Below, piece by piece: positions 1 through 6,343 of a stretch of DNA of 7,748 bases. A program made the position numbers and the translations under genes. This DNA is from Chitinophagaceae bacterium (GTDB taxonomy: Bacteria > Bacteroidota > Bacteroidia > Chitinophagales > Chitinophagaceae). The notes beneath the pieces are model-generated. The model was not told the DNA's origin. It worked only from the letters and a program-made list of their open reading frames with translations, and did not search any database. Location of the stretch: positions 1-7,748 of the forward strand of contig JANXWM010000519.1 of assembly GCA_025351145.1 (NCBI GenBank). The letters are read 5' to 3'. How positions within the stretch are numbered: the first letter of the stretch is position 1; every line of letters starts with the position of its first letter.

Positions 1-557
1 CCATCATTATCATAATCAAAAAACGCGGCCATGTGCGTGCTGGTAGTATCGGCCAACCCATATTCGGCGGCCATATCCTTAAAAATGGGAATACCGGTTG
101 ATCCTTTAAAACCCTGATTCACGTACAAAATATTTTTCCTCAACTCCGGCGTTTGCCATGTAGATGCGCACACATAAATATCCATTAATCCATCGTTGTT
201 AATGTCAACCACAGATACACCGCGGCACCATTTTTTTTCGCCGCCAACACCTGCAGCATCGGTTACATCTTCAAAATGCATGTTGCCACGGTTGAGGTAT
301 AATTTATTGCCGCTAAGGCTGGATGTAAAATAAATATCGGGCCTGCCATCATGGTTAAAATCGCCAATACCCACGCCGCCGCCATTATACAGATATTGAT
401 AATTGAGCATGTTAAGCGTACTGTTTTCCACAATGGCATTATTGAAAGTAATGCCGCTTTTTTCACTGCTCACCTGGCTGAATAAAGTTTCGTTTTGTTT
501 GCAGGAAGAAAAAACTGCAATCATTAAAAGCAAGATAAATGCAATTCGTATTTGCAT
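1..557 (-). CDS. FG-GAP/VCBS repeat lipoprotein (CRTAC1-like), 3' end outside window
   Basis: The N-terminal 185 codons are visible and the reading frame stays open to the left edge. The protein begins with a short hydrophobic signal ending in a lipobox (VFSSC, Cys19), so it should be a lipidated envelope protein. Two FG-GAP/VCBS repeats follow, GVGIGDFNHDGRPDIYF (residues 61-77) and GVSVVDINNDGLMDIYV (113-129). A third starts at the edge (AAFFDYDND, from 177). Each carries the DxNxDG-type calcium-binding loop of beta-propeller blades (D66 to D70, D118 to D122, D181 to D185). Known relatives in Bacteroidota are often around 1,100 residues and end in an ASPIC/UnbV domain; neither feature can be checked here. 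The start ATG at 557 is chosen because the signal peptide begins immediately there. Repeat copy A lies upstream of it. Family assignment is firm; the ligand and biological role are unknown. Confidence 0.9.
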   Translation of the reverse strand, partial: MQIRIAFILLLMIAVFSSCKQNETLFSQVSSEKSGITFNNAIVENSTLNMLNYQYLYNGGGVGIGDFNHDGRPDIYFTSSLSGNKLYLNRGNMHFEDVTDAAGVGGEKKWCRGVSVVDINNDGLMDIYVCASTWQTPELRKNILYVNQGFKGSTGIPIFKDMAAEYGLADTTSTHMAAFFDYDND

Positions 558-637
558 GTTTTTGGTTTTGGCAGAATAAAAATAATGGAAAGCGGATTAA
601 GTTAACTGAAGAAAAAACTGAAGCCTTGTTAGTTGGC

Positions 638-728
638 TTTTATTGGCCAGACTAAAGAATATAAATGAAGCTGCCGTTGCGTCGCACTCTTGTACAGTTG
701 GATTATATATTGAGCTTTTACCGAAGCG
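638..728 (+). repeat. Intergenic repeat element, copy A
   Basis: The 19-base core TTGCGTCGCACTCTTGTAC is at 677-695. The outer box GGCCAGAC begins at 645, 32 bases before the core, preceded by a T-rich stretch. The inner arm is 696-728. It shares a 16-base block (GGATTATATATTGAGC) and the ending CGAAGCG with copy F. It is identical to copy E across the core plus the next 8 bases. It sits between the racemase stop and the start of the FG-GAP lipoprotein gene. Element ends are estimated from comparison of the six copies. Confidence 0.85.
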
Positions 729-771
729 AAAATTTAAAAACAATCTCCGCGAAAATCTGCTAATACTTACA

Positions 772-1464
772 TCAGTTTAATGCAAACTCAACTGCTGCAG
801 CTGCATGTATTTTTGTGGTATCAAAAACAGGAACATTGCAGTCTTCCTGCTTTATAAGAATAGGAATTTCTGTACAGCCTAATACCATACCTTCTGCGCC
901 ACGTTGTATCAATGCGTCAATGATTTTAATAAACCGCTCCTTTGTTTCAGGGAGAAAAATGCCCTTACCCATTTCGTTGTAAATGGCATTGTTGATAAAT
1001 TCAATATCATCGGTATTATCCGGGATAATAACATTAATGCTGTGGCTGGCTATTTTATTTTTATAGAAGTCTAACTGCATGGTGTATTTAGTACCGAGCA
1101 AAGCCACTGTCTTCAACTGTTTCAGCGCAACGGCTTTTGCCGTTTCTTCGGCAATATGTATTACAGGAATTTTTACAGAAGCCTGTACTTCATCAGCAAG
1201 TTTGTGCATCGTGTTGGCACCGATAAGCAAGCAGTCTGCCCCTGCTCTTTCCAGTTTTTGTGCAGCATCGCAAATGATTGCTGAAATACCATCCCATTGA
1301 TCGGATTGTGTGAGCATTTTAATTTCAGCAAACTCTACTGAGTATAAAATAATTTTTGCAGAGCTTACACCGCCCAGTTTTTCATTCACCATTTTATTGA
1401 GGAGTGTGTAATAATCAACTGTAGAAAGCCAGGTTAATCCGCCGATAATGCCAATTGTTTTCAT
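772..1464 (-). CDS. Aspartate/glutamate racemase-family protein, atypical active site
   Basis: The 230-residue product belongs to the two-domain Asp/Glu racemase superfamily. It opens with the usual beta-strand and glycine turn (MKTIGIIGGLTW). The first-domain active-site motif is GANTMHK (residues 82-88) and the second is GCTEIPIL (196-203) with Cys197. Length and motif positions match E. coli YgeA, the L-Asp/Glu racemase, whose catalytic pair I recall as Thr83 and Cys197. Here residue 83 is Ala (codon GCC at 1218-1216), so one of the two acid/base groups appears absent. It may be a racemase using another group, a one-sided catalyst, or a non-racemase member. No signal peptide is present, so it is probably cytosolic. 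The ATG at 1464 is preferred over the in-frame ATG at 1506, because the family N-terminus starts at MKTIGIIGG and the extra 14 codons run into repeat copy B. Copies A and B bracket the gene. Confidence 0.9.
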   Translation of the reverse strand: MKTIGIIGGLTWLSTVDYYTLLNKMVNEKLGGVSSAKIILYSVEFAEIKMLTQSDQWDGISAIICDAAQKLERAGADCLLIGANTMHKLADEVQASVKIPVIHIAEETAKAVALKQLKTVALLGTKYTMQLDFYKNKIASHSINVIIPDNTDDIEFINNAIYNEMGKGIFLPETKERFIKIIDALIQRGAEGMVLGCTEIPILIKQEDCNVPVFDTTKIHAAAAVEFALN

Positions 1465-1500
1465 GCGGTAAATGTAGTGAAGTGAAATAATATTTTGAGG

Positions 1501-1591
1501 CTGCACGGCTGTTGAAGTTCAATTATATTCTGCGGTACAAGTGTGCGACGCAACAGAAGCTTTATTCATATTCAAAAGCCGGGTACAAAAA
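1501..1591 (-). repeat. Intergenic repeat element, copy B
   Basis: The core lies at 1535-1553 on the minus strand and has one mismatch to the other five copies (TTGCGTCGCACACTTGTAC). The outer box ACCCGGCT lies 31 bases before the core and is preceded by TTTTTGT (outer end 1591). The inner arm 1501-1534 shares ATAATTGAACTT and a following GTGCAG with copy D, so B and D form one subtype. It is between the cytochrome stop codon and the racemase start, 10 bases after the cytochrome gene ends. Confidence 0.85.
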
Positions 1592-1600
1592 TCTCTTTAA

Positions 1601-2683
1601 TTATTTTGATGGAGTATCCATGTTTTTTATCCATGTGTAAATAAGTTCAACAGCTTCGCGGTGAACCTGCTCGCGGCCAAGTTCGGGCATAGCTTCGCCT
1701 GGATCGTTTGTCTGCATGCGGTGCAGCAGAATTGATTCATCTGGTTTGCCGGGAACAATATCGAACAGGCGGCCGGCAGAGCCTTTGCCTGTTGCAACAG
1801 GGCTTTTATTAATGCCGGTTGCGGTGGCATCATGCTCATCATAATTGAGGAGCAAACCAGATGTTTCAGCGGGGCCGCCGGTGCGGTGGCAATGCGAACA
1901 ATTGATGTCGAGATAAGCTCTTGCCCGCTCGTTGAGCGAGCCGGTTTGTGGATCGTTCCATACGGGCATTTTGGGTACTGAATTTATATCGGGCAATTTA
2001 GTGAGCAGGTTTTTTTGTTTCCAGTATTCCAACTGATTTTTTGAACCATCAGCATAATTCATTGCCTTATTCAGCTCAGCAACTGACGGGCCAATCGGTT
2101 GCATTTGCTGGTTGTAACTATGGCAGCCTTTACACTCGTTTTTATTGGGCACATAGTAAGGCGCTTTTATTTTTTTGCCGCTTTCGTTAATGTAGTTTAT
2201 TTCAGTTGTTTCACCCGCAACATCGTAGTAAGCTTCTGTTTGTTCATCGTTCCAGTAATAAGGCCAGGCCTGCCAGCCTTCGTTGGTATGCACCAGCAAA
2301 CGTGTTTCAATAATGCGGCGGCCTTTTTCGGGATGGCGAAAATCGAAAGGGTAATAAAAGTTTTTTATAAGGTATGTGCCTTCAGGAAAATCGAGCACAC
2401 CTTTTTCTCTGTACGAAACCTGTTTACCGGCGGGCATATAAACAAAGCGCAGCTTCTCCGCATAGTTCGAAAATAAAGTTGAATTCAGTTCATAAGGAAC
2501 TACGTTTTCTGTGGGATTCAGTTGTTTTAATTCGCCAGAAAAGAAACCATAATCCGATAATTTTTCCTTTGGTGAAAATGTATCGCCGGCCTTATGCGCT
2601 GTTAGTGAAAATGACAGCAGAAAAAGCAACAGCAATAATCCGCTTGTCACTTTTACAATTCTCTTTTTGGAAAAAAATTTCAT
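1601..2683 (-). CDS. SO2930-family diheme c-type cytochrome
   Basis: This 360-residue exported protein has two CxxCH heme c attachment motifs. Numbering from the upstream ATG at 2689, they are CKGCH at 186-190 and CSHCH at 264-268. A candidate axial methionine for the second heme is Met334 (AMPELG). The N-terminus is a Sec signal peptide: a Lys/Arg-rich start, then a Leu-rich core to about residue 30. It has no lipobox, so it is expected to be periplasmic. Length, heme spacing and the FYYPFDF and APYYVPNKNECKGCH segments fit the family modelled as TIGR03806 (HNE_0200/SO2930). Known members are usually encoded next to a TIGR03805 beta-helix protein, exactly as seen here. ATG at 2683 overlaps the partner's stop as ATGA, suggesting translational coupling; the alternative ATG at 2689 adds two residues. 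The electron donor, acceptor and pathway are unknown. Confidence 0.92.
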   Translation of the reverse strand: MKFFSKKRIVKVTSGLLLLLFLLSFSLTAHKAGDTFSPKEKLSDYGFFSGELKQLNPTENVVPYELNSTLFSNYAEKLRFVYMPAGKQVSYREKGVLDFPEGTYLIKNFYYPFDFRHPEKGRRIIETRLLVHTNEGWQAWPYYWNDEQTEAYYDVAGETTEINYINESGKKIKAPYYVPNKNECKGCHSYNQQMQPIGPSVAELNKAMNYADGSKNQLEYWKQKNLLTKLPDINSVPKMPVWNDPQTGSLNERARAYLDINCSHCHRTGGPAETSGLLLNYDEHDATATGINKSPVATGKGSAGRLFDIVPGKPDESILLHRMQTNDPGEAMPELGREQVHREAVELIYTWIKNMDTPSK

Positions 2684-3864
2684 TCCCATTCCAATTTTAC
2701 AGCTTCATAAGATTTGCCTTTGCATTGATAAGGTTTTGCATCGCGGCTGATGTTTTTAAACCCGTTTGATGCATCAATGTTTGCGAAGGTTTCAGTGTTG
2801 TTATTATAAAGGCAAATTACCTGTGTTGTATTTTTTTCATCAAGTATACCATCATAAACAATTTGCGGAACGTTCTTGCCAAACTTAAGTTTAAAGCGGT
2901 ACATTTTGCCCATGCGGCCCTGCATAGTAGCACGTTGTTTTTTACGTTCCATCGTATTATCGTGAATATATGCATTGTGCGGATAAGGATCGTAAAGGCT
3001 ATCCTTTATTGGTTTCTCGCTCATAAAATAACTCACTACAGAAATACCGGAAGTACGGTTATTGATAATTTTATTTTCAAACACTTCGCTTTGTTTTGAT
3101 GCAAGCAACAGCATACCGGTACCCAACGGGACATTGGCAACGATATTGCCTTTGGGTGCAAAATTGGGATGATTATTATCATGAATATTATTATGAAAAA
3201 CCCTTGCTTGTGTACCTGCTTTTATGGGCAGGTCGGGCAGGTCAAAAACCAAAATACCACCACTGTTTTCCCATGCTTCATTATCGTAGACATCGGCATA
3301 AGATGAGTTCTCAATTTCAATACCAGCAACGTTATGATATGCTTTACTGTTACGTACAATTATATTTTTTGATTGGCCCACATAGATACCTGCATCCGAT
3401 GCGCCAATGGCCGAGCAACCATCTATTAAAACATTCTGGCATTGTACGGGATACAATGCATAGCCACCATTTTTACTGCTTGGTTTGCCCGTCCATTCTG
3501 CTTTAATATTTTTAAAAACAATGCCATTTACCTGCTGCACTTTTATGCAATCACCTTTGGCATCCTGTACCGTAAAATCAACGAGTTTAATATGTTTGCT
3601 GTTGGTAATCTTCATGCCTTCGGCGCCGGTTGCCTGGTCTTTAAAAGATAGAATGGTTTTATCCATACCTGCACCAATAATCACAATATCCTGTTTGCCT
3701 TCGAGCGAAAGACTGCCAGGCATGCTGAATGTACCTTCAGGCAAATGAATGGTATCGCCGTTCTTTACTTCAATCAATTTTGTTTGTAATTGTTTGTAAA
3801 GTGTTGGTTGCGAAATGGCTGAAACAGCAATCATACAGATGAAGAAAAGAATGTTGTAGCGCAT
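2680..3864 (-). CDS. Parallel beta-helix repeat protein, partner of the diheme cytochrome
   Basis: The 394-residue product has a signal peptide (residues 1 to about 18, likely cleaved before QPTL) and should be exported. The body is a right-handed parallel beta-helix built from pectate-lyase-like rungs. Examples are IVIIGAGMDKTIL (60-72), ALYPVQCQNVLIDGC (136-150), DAGIYVGQSKNIIVRNS (157-173) and VAGIEIENSSYADVYDNEAW (179-198). Order and content fit the TIGR03805 family. Folds of this kind usually bind or cleave polysaccharides, but I see no catalytic signature that would name a substrate. Its stop overlaps the cytochrome ATG by four bases, so the two are almost certainly co-transcribed with this gene first. 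Repeat copy C starts 62 bases upstream of its ATG. Family assignment is confident; the function of the pair is not established. Confidence 0.92.
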   Translation of the reverse strand: MRYNILFFICMIAVSAISQPTLYKQLQTKLIEVKNGDTIHLPEGTFSMPGSLSLEGKQDIVIIGAGMDKTILSFKDQATGAEGMKITNSKHIKLVDFTVQDAKGDCIKVQQVNGIVFKNIKAEWTGKPSSKNGGYALYPVQCQNVLIDGCSAIGASDAGIYVGQSKNIIVRNSKAYHNVAGIEIENSSYADVYDNEAWENSGGILVFDLPDLPIKAGTQARVFHNNIHDNNHPNFAPKGNIVANVPLGTGMLLLASKQSEVFENKIINNRTSGISVVSYFMSEKPIKDSLYDPYPHNAYIHDNTMERKKQRATMQGRMGKMYRFKLKFGKNVPQIVYDGILDEKNTTQVICLYNNNTETFANIDASNGFKNISRDAKPYQCKGKSYEAVKLEWE

Positions 3865-3925
3865 AGCAATTGTTTATTGAGTGATGAAGGGATGCAACGT
3901 TTGCAAGTCGTATTTTTAAAACCAA

Positions 3926-4015
3926 TTTTTGAGCCGGGCTGAAGTTTTTTATAGCATCACCTCTTGCGTCGCACTCTTGTACGGTTTGAAGAACGATGAG
4001 CTTTCAATACACCCA
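3926..4015 (+). repeat. Intergenic repeat element, copy C
   Basis: The exact 19-base core is at 3964-3982. The outer box GCCGGGCT begins 31 bases before it and is preceded by TTTTTGA (3926-3932). The inner arm (3983 to about 4015) is the most divergent of the six but keeps GAGCTTTCAATA. Copy C faces copy D across 139 bases. It lies upstream of the beta-helix gene and points away from it. Confidence 0.85.
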
Positions 4016-4085
4016 CAGCAACTCGGCAACTTTAAACGAATAAAAAAATTTTGACCATAAAGTTACTGCAATTCAAAATCACTGA

Positions 4086-4178
4086 CTGCACTAAAGGCTA
4101 AAGTTCAATTATGTTTCGAACGTACAAGAGTGCGACGCAAGAGAAGTTTAATTATTAACTAAAAGCCGGGTCCAAAAA
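4086..4178 (-). repeat. Intergenic repeat element, copy D
   Basis: The exact core is at 4122-4140 on the minus strand. The outer box ACCCGGCTTTT lies 31 bases before it and is preceded by TTTTTGG (outer end 4178). The inner arm 4086-4121 has ATAATTGAACTT and GTGCAG in common with copy B. It starts 9 bases beyond the GH16 stop codon, much as copy B does after the cytochrome gene. Confidence 0.85.
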
Positions 4179-4186
4179 TTTAAATA

Positions 4187-5383
4187 CTATTTCTGAAACA
4201 CCCTTACATAATCTACCACCATTCTTTGCGGAAAGCTGGTTGTGTTATCGGGTGAGCCGGGCCATGCGCCGCCTACCGCAATATTGAAGATGAAAAAGAA
4301 ATCGTTGGTGAACGGATTGGGGCTGCCCAGGAAATCTGTGGATGTTGCGGTGAAATAGAGCTGATCGTCTACATAAATTTTAATCTTGTCTGCGTCCCAG
4401 TCCATGCTGTACACATGAAACTCCTGATCGAACGAACCGGATGGCAACACGTAATTGGTGCCTTTTGACTGGTGCTGTGCAAATGTGGCGCCCCAATGCA
4501 GTGTGCCGTAAATTTTATTGGGCTCCTGGCCAAGTAACTCCATTATATCTATTTCGCCGCATGCAGGCCAGCTAAGCTGATCAATATTGTTGCCGAGCAT
4601 CCACAACGCAGGCCAGATGCCTTTTGTAGATGGCAGCTTGGCCCTGATGTCAACACGGCCATACGTGAAAGTTTTTTTGGCTTTGGTGATCATACGGGCA
4701 GAAGTATACTGGTTGCCGTTGTAGTCTTCCTGACGCGCTTCTATGATGAGGTTGCCCTGCGATACAAAAGCATTCTGCGCCCTGTTGGTATAATTTTCCA
4801 GTTCACCATTTCCCCAGCCGTTGTTGTTGCCGCTTTCAAAAGTCCAGCTTGCGGGATCGATGGTTGGCGTGCTGAATTCATCACTCCATGCAAGTGTATA
4901 ACCGGGATATGTATTTGGTGTGCTGTAGCCTGCATTGTCAACAGGAAAATACAGGCCATTTTCGTTTATAATGGTTCCTATTCCTTTGCTGGTTTTAAGC
5001 GTACAGTTCTGCGGCGCATCGAGCTGAACATAAAAAACCTGGTTGGCTTTGCGCAAACTATCGGCGGTAATCTGCACATCTATTGTTGCGCTTGTTTTGC
5101 CAGTAGCTATTGTTAGCGTTCCCGAAGTACCGGTATAGTCTTTATTTTCAACAGCAGATGCTGCAACGGTTGTATAATGTACTGTAGCATCGCTTGTAGC
5201 TGCACTGCTTAATGAAACTGAAAACTGTATCACAGAACCACTGGCGCTCCTTGCCTGTGAAACGTTGTTGATACTTGCCGTGGGAAGCGAAGGTGTTGGC
5301 GTAGAGCCACCGCCACCTTTACTGCAGGCCTGTAAAGAAGATATTACTATAGCAGCGGATACAATTTTCAATTTGATATTCAT
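4187..5383 (-). CDS. GH16 endo-beta-glucanase (laminarinase-like) lipoprotein with Calx-beta domain
   Basis: The 398-residue product starts with a lipoprotein signal (lipobox LQAC, Cys20) followed by a Ser/Gly/Thr/Pro-rich tether to about residue 35. A Calx-beta domain follows (about 35-140: DYTGTSGTLTIATG, then VFYVQLDAPQNC and GIGTIINEN). Next is a glycoside hydrolase family 16 domain (about 162-398). The GH16 catalytic signature is intact as GEIDIMELLG, with Glu277 as nucleophile, Asp279, and Glu282 as acid/base. Other hallmarks are WSDEF, the WGNGELENYT segment, GRVDIRAKLP, GIWPALWMLG, HVYSMDW and DYVRVFQK at the C-terminus. The family retains configuration and cleaves beta-1,3 or mixed-linked beta-glucans; the extended ELLG form of the motif is typical of laminarinases. 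It is expected to be anchored in the envelope. It appears monocistronic: the next minus-strand gene is 322 bases away, with copies C and D between. Confidence 0.94.
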   Translation of the reverse strand: MNIKLKIVSAAIVISSLQACSKGGGGSTPTPSLPTASINNVSQARSASGSVIQFSVSLSSAATSDATVHYTTVAASAVENKDYTGTSGTLTIATGKTSATIDVQITADSLRKANQVFYVQLDAPQNCTLKTSKGIGTIINENGLYFPVDNAGYSTPNTYPGYTLAWSDEFSTPTIDPASWTFESGNNNGWGNGELENYTNRAQNAFVSQGNLIIEARQEDYNGNQYTSARMITKAKKTFTYGRVDIRAKLPSTKGIWPALWMLGNNIDQLSWPACGEIDIMELLGQEPNKIYGTLHWGATFAQHQSKGTNYVLPSGSFDQEFHVYSMDWDADKIKIYVDDQLYFTATSTDFLGSPNPFTNDFFFIFNIAVGGAWPGSPDNTTSFPQRMVVDYVRVFQK

Positions 5384-5833
5384 ACAGTATTTTAAAAAAT
5401 GACAAGTTTAAGAGATTGGCAAATTAAGTATTTATCAGTTCACAGTTGCAGGTATTAGTATTTTTTAACCGTAGCCGTTTAAAAGAAATTAAATTAACTG
5501 CTTTAAAAACTAAACATGGCTGCATTCATCAGAAAAATTTCGCCAAAAAGTGTATGGCGTATTAACCGGCGGGAGAGGTTTTTTAAATAACTGTCTTGCA
5601 CACTTAAATGCAGATAAAAAATACAGCTATTTACCGGGCCGAGGCATTTCATGGCATCGTTCCTTGCGTCGCACTCTTGTACAGTTGGATAAAATATTGA
5701 ACAGTTCAAAATGCATGCTTATGCCAAACAATACAGATTAATTTTTATATGGAGAAGAAGATCGTAATTTATTAGCTTGCCAATTAATTATTTATATGCC
5801 GCTTACTACAACATGAGTAATCTTTATAAAAAC
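5384..5833. other. Divergent intergenic region between the GH16 gene and the plus-strand lipoprotein gene
   Basis: These 450 bases separate divergently transcribed genes and must hold promoters for both, but I could not identify a convincing Bacteroidota-type promoter (TTG, then TAnnTTTG) for either. The only strong structure is repeat copy E at about 5629-5715. A 24-codon plus-strand ORF at 5516-5590 (starts MAAFIRK, ends RERFFK) is basic and unrecognised; it is not called as a gene. Longer ORFs on both strands across 5503-5741 run straight through copy E and are judged spurious. Confidence 0.6.
5629..5715 (+). repeat. Intergenic repeat element, copy E
   Basis: The exact core is at 5664-5682 and the following 8 bases (AGTTGGAT) are identical to copy A. 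The inner arm continues as AAAATATTGAACAG, matching the A/F subtype loosely. The outer box GGGCCGAGGC is about 28 bases before the core, slightly closer than in the other copies. It lies in the divergent region upstream of both the GH16 gene and the AT-rich lipoprotein gene. It pairs in inverted orientation with copy F. Confidence 0.83.
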
Positions 5834-6295
5834 ATGAAAATAAAATTTATACTGCTCTTTACTACGATAAGCTTAATAGCAATCCTGTTCTCTTGTAATG
5901 GTGAAAATCACACTTCTAAAAAGTGTTTTATTATTCAGGATTTTGATGGAACAAATTTTATCTTTTTTTTGCCTGAAAATGATAAACTTTGTTTGCCAGA
6001 CATGAGTTTTATTAATAATCTTCCTGTTGGTATTATTGTTACAAAGGATAAATTGAGTGTTGTGAATGCGGATTTATTCTCTTTTGTAAAAGTGCCTAAT
6101 ACAAACAGAGATACAGCAATATTTGGAAACTTGGATAAGTTTTACACGATGTATTTTGCCAAGTGCCTTAACTATAGTTATAAAACTCAAAGACTTGATA
6201 CTATTTCAATGAATCTAAGTTTACAAAACAAATTATATAAACTAAAATTGACTAACCCTCTTATTGATTCAATTGATATTTCTCCCTATGATTAA
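5834..6295 (+). CDS. Hypothetical AT-rich small lipoprotein
   Basis: I do not recognise this 153-residue protein. It starts with a textbook lipoprotein signal: MKIK, a hydrophobic stretch, then LFSC with Cys21 as the predicted lipidated residue. The rest is a small mixed domain rich in Asn, Lys, Phe and Leu, with three further cysteines (31, 53, 111) and no obvious catalytic motif. ATG at 5834 is preferred over an in-frame ATG at 5777, because the longer form would bury the signal sequence 19 residues inside the protein. Base composition is unusual: I counted about 30% GC over 5941-6180, against 48% in one 60-base stretch of the GH16 gene. This hints at different ancestry. Repeat copies E and F bracket the gene in inverted orientation. 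It stands alone, with no operon partner. Confidence 0.75.
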   Translation: MKIKFILLFTTISLIAILFSCNGENHTSKKCFIIQDFDGTNFIFFLPENDKLCLPDMSFINNLPVGIIVTKDKLSVVNADLFSFVKVPNTNRDTAIFGNLDKFYTMYFAKCLNYSYKTQRLDTISMNLSLQNKLYKLKLTNPLIDSIDISPYD

Positions 6296-6343
6296 TATGT
6301 GAATTTCCTATTGCTCAAGTAAATATCTGCTACCGTCGACCTG

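Larger units (their letters stand above)
3926..4178. other. Compact inverted pair C-D, a MITE-like unit filling a gene-free gap
   Basis: The gap 3865-4186 between the beta-helix gene and the GH16 gene contains no credible ORF and is mostly this unit. Copy C opens it and copy D, inverted, closes it. The perfect 19-base cores (3964-3982 and 4122-4140) are separated by 139 bases. The outer boxes are also inverted relative to each other, TTTTTGAGCCGGGCT on the left against TTTTTGGACCCGGCT read from the right. The terminal inverted repeats are therefore about 57 bases with gaps of similarity. I saw no convincing target-site duplication; the flanks share only short A/T runs. It could be a small non-autonomous element, a BIME-like doublet, or two independent insertions. 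Confidence 0.55.

Noticed and set aside
621..644. Possible terminator hairpin AAGCC/GGCTT followed by TTTATT
   Set aside because: The stem is only 5 bp with a 9-base loop, and the T-run is on the plus strand, opposite to the direction of the flanking minus-strand genes; part of it belongs to repeat copy A.
677..695. The 19-base element as a promoter or operator for neighbouring genes
   Set aside because: Copies lie both upstream and downstream of genes and in both orientations relative to transcription, with no fixed distance to start codons.
726..758. Short direct repeat GCGAAAAT appearing twice near the racemase stop
   Set aside because: It is eight to nine A-rich bases with no further copies or structure; likely coincidence.
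2099..3748. Long plus-strand ORFs antisense to the cytochrome and beta-helix genes
   Set aside because: The minus-strand frames carry clear family motifs (CxxCH hemes, beta-helix rungs); the antisense frames have no domain and are coding shadows.
5384..5480. Bacteroidota-type promoter (TAnnTTTG) for the GH16 gene, near TTAATTTG
   Set aside because: The -7 match is imperfect and no TTG lies at the right distance upstream, so it cannot be separated from AT-rich background.
5516..5590. Small basic 24-codon ORF (MAAFIRK...RERFFK) on the plus strand
   Set aside because: It has no recognisable family, promoter or ribosome-binding context; an ORF of this length is expected by chance in a 450-base gap.
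5503..5741. ORFs of about 63-68 codons on both strands in the divergent region
   Set aside because: Both run straight through repeat copy E and show no signal peptide or family features; they are chance frames.
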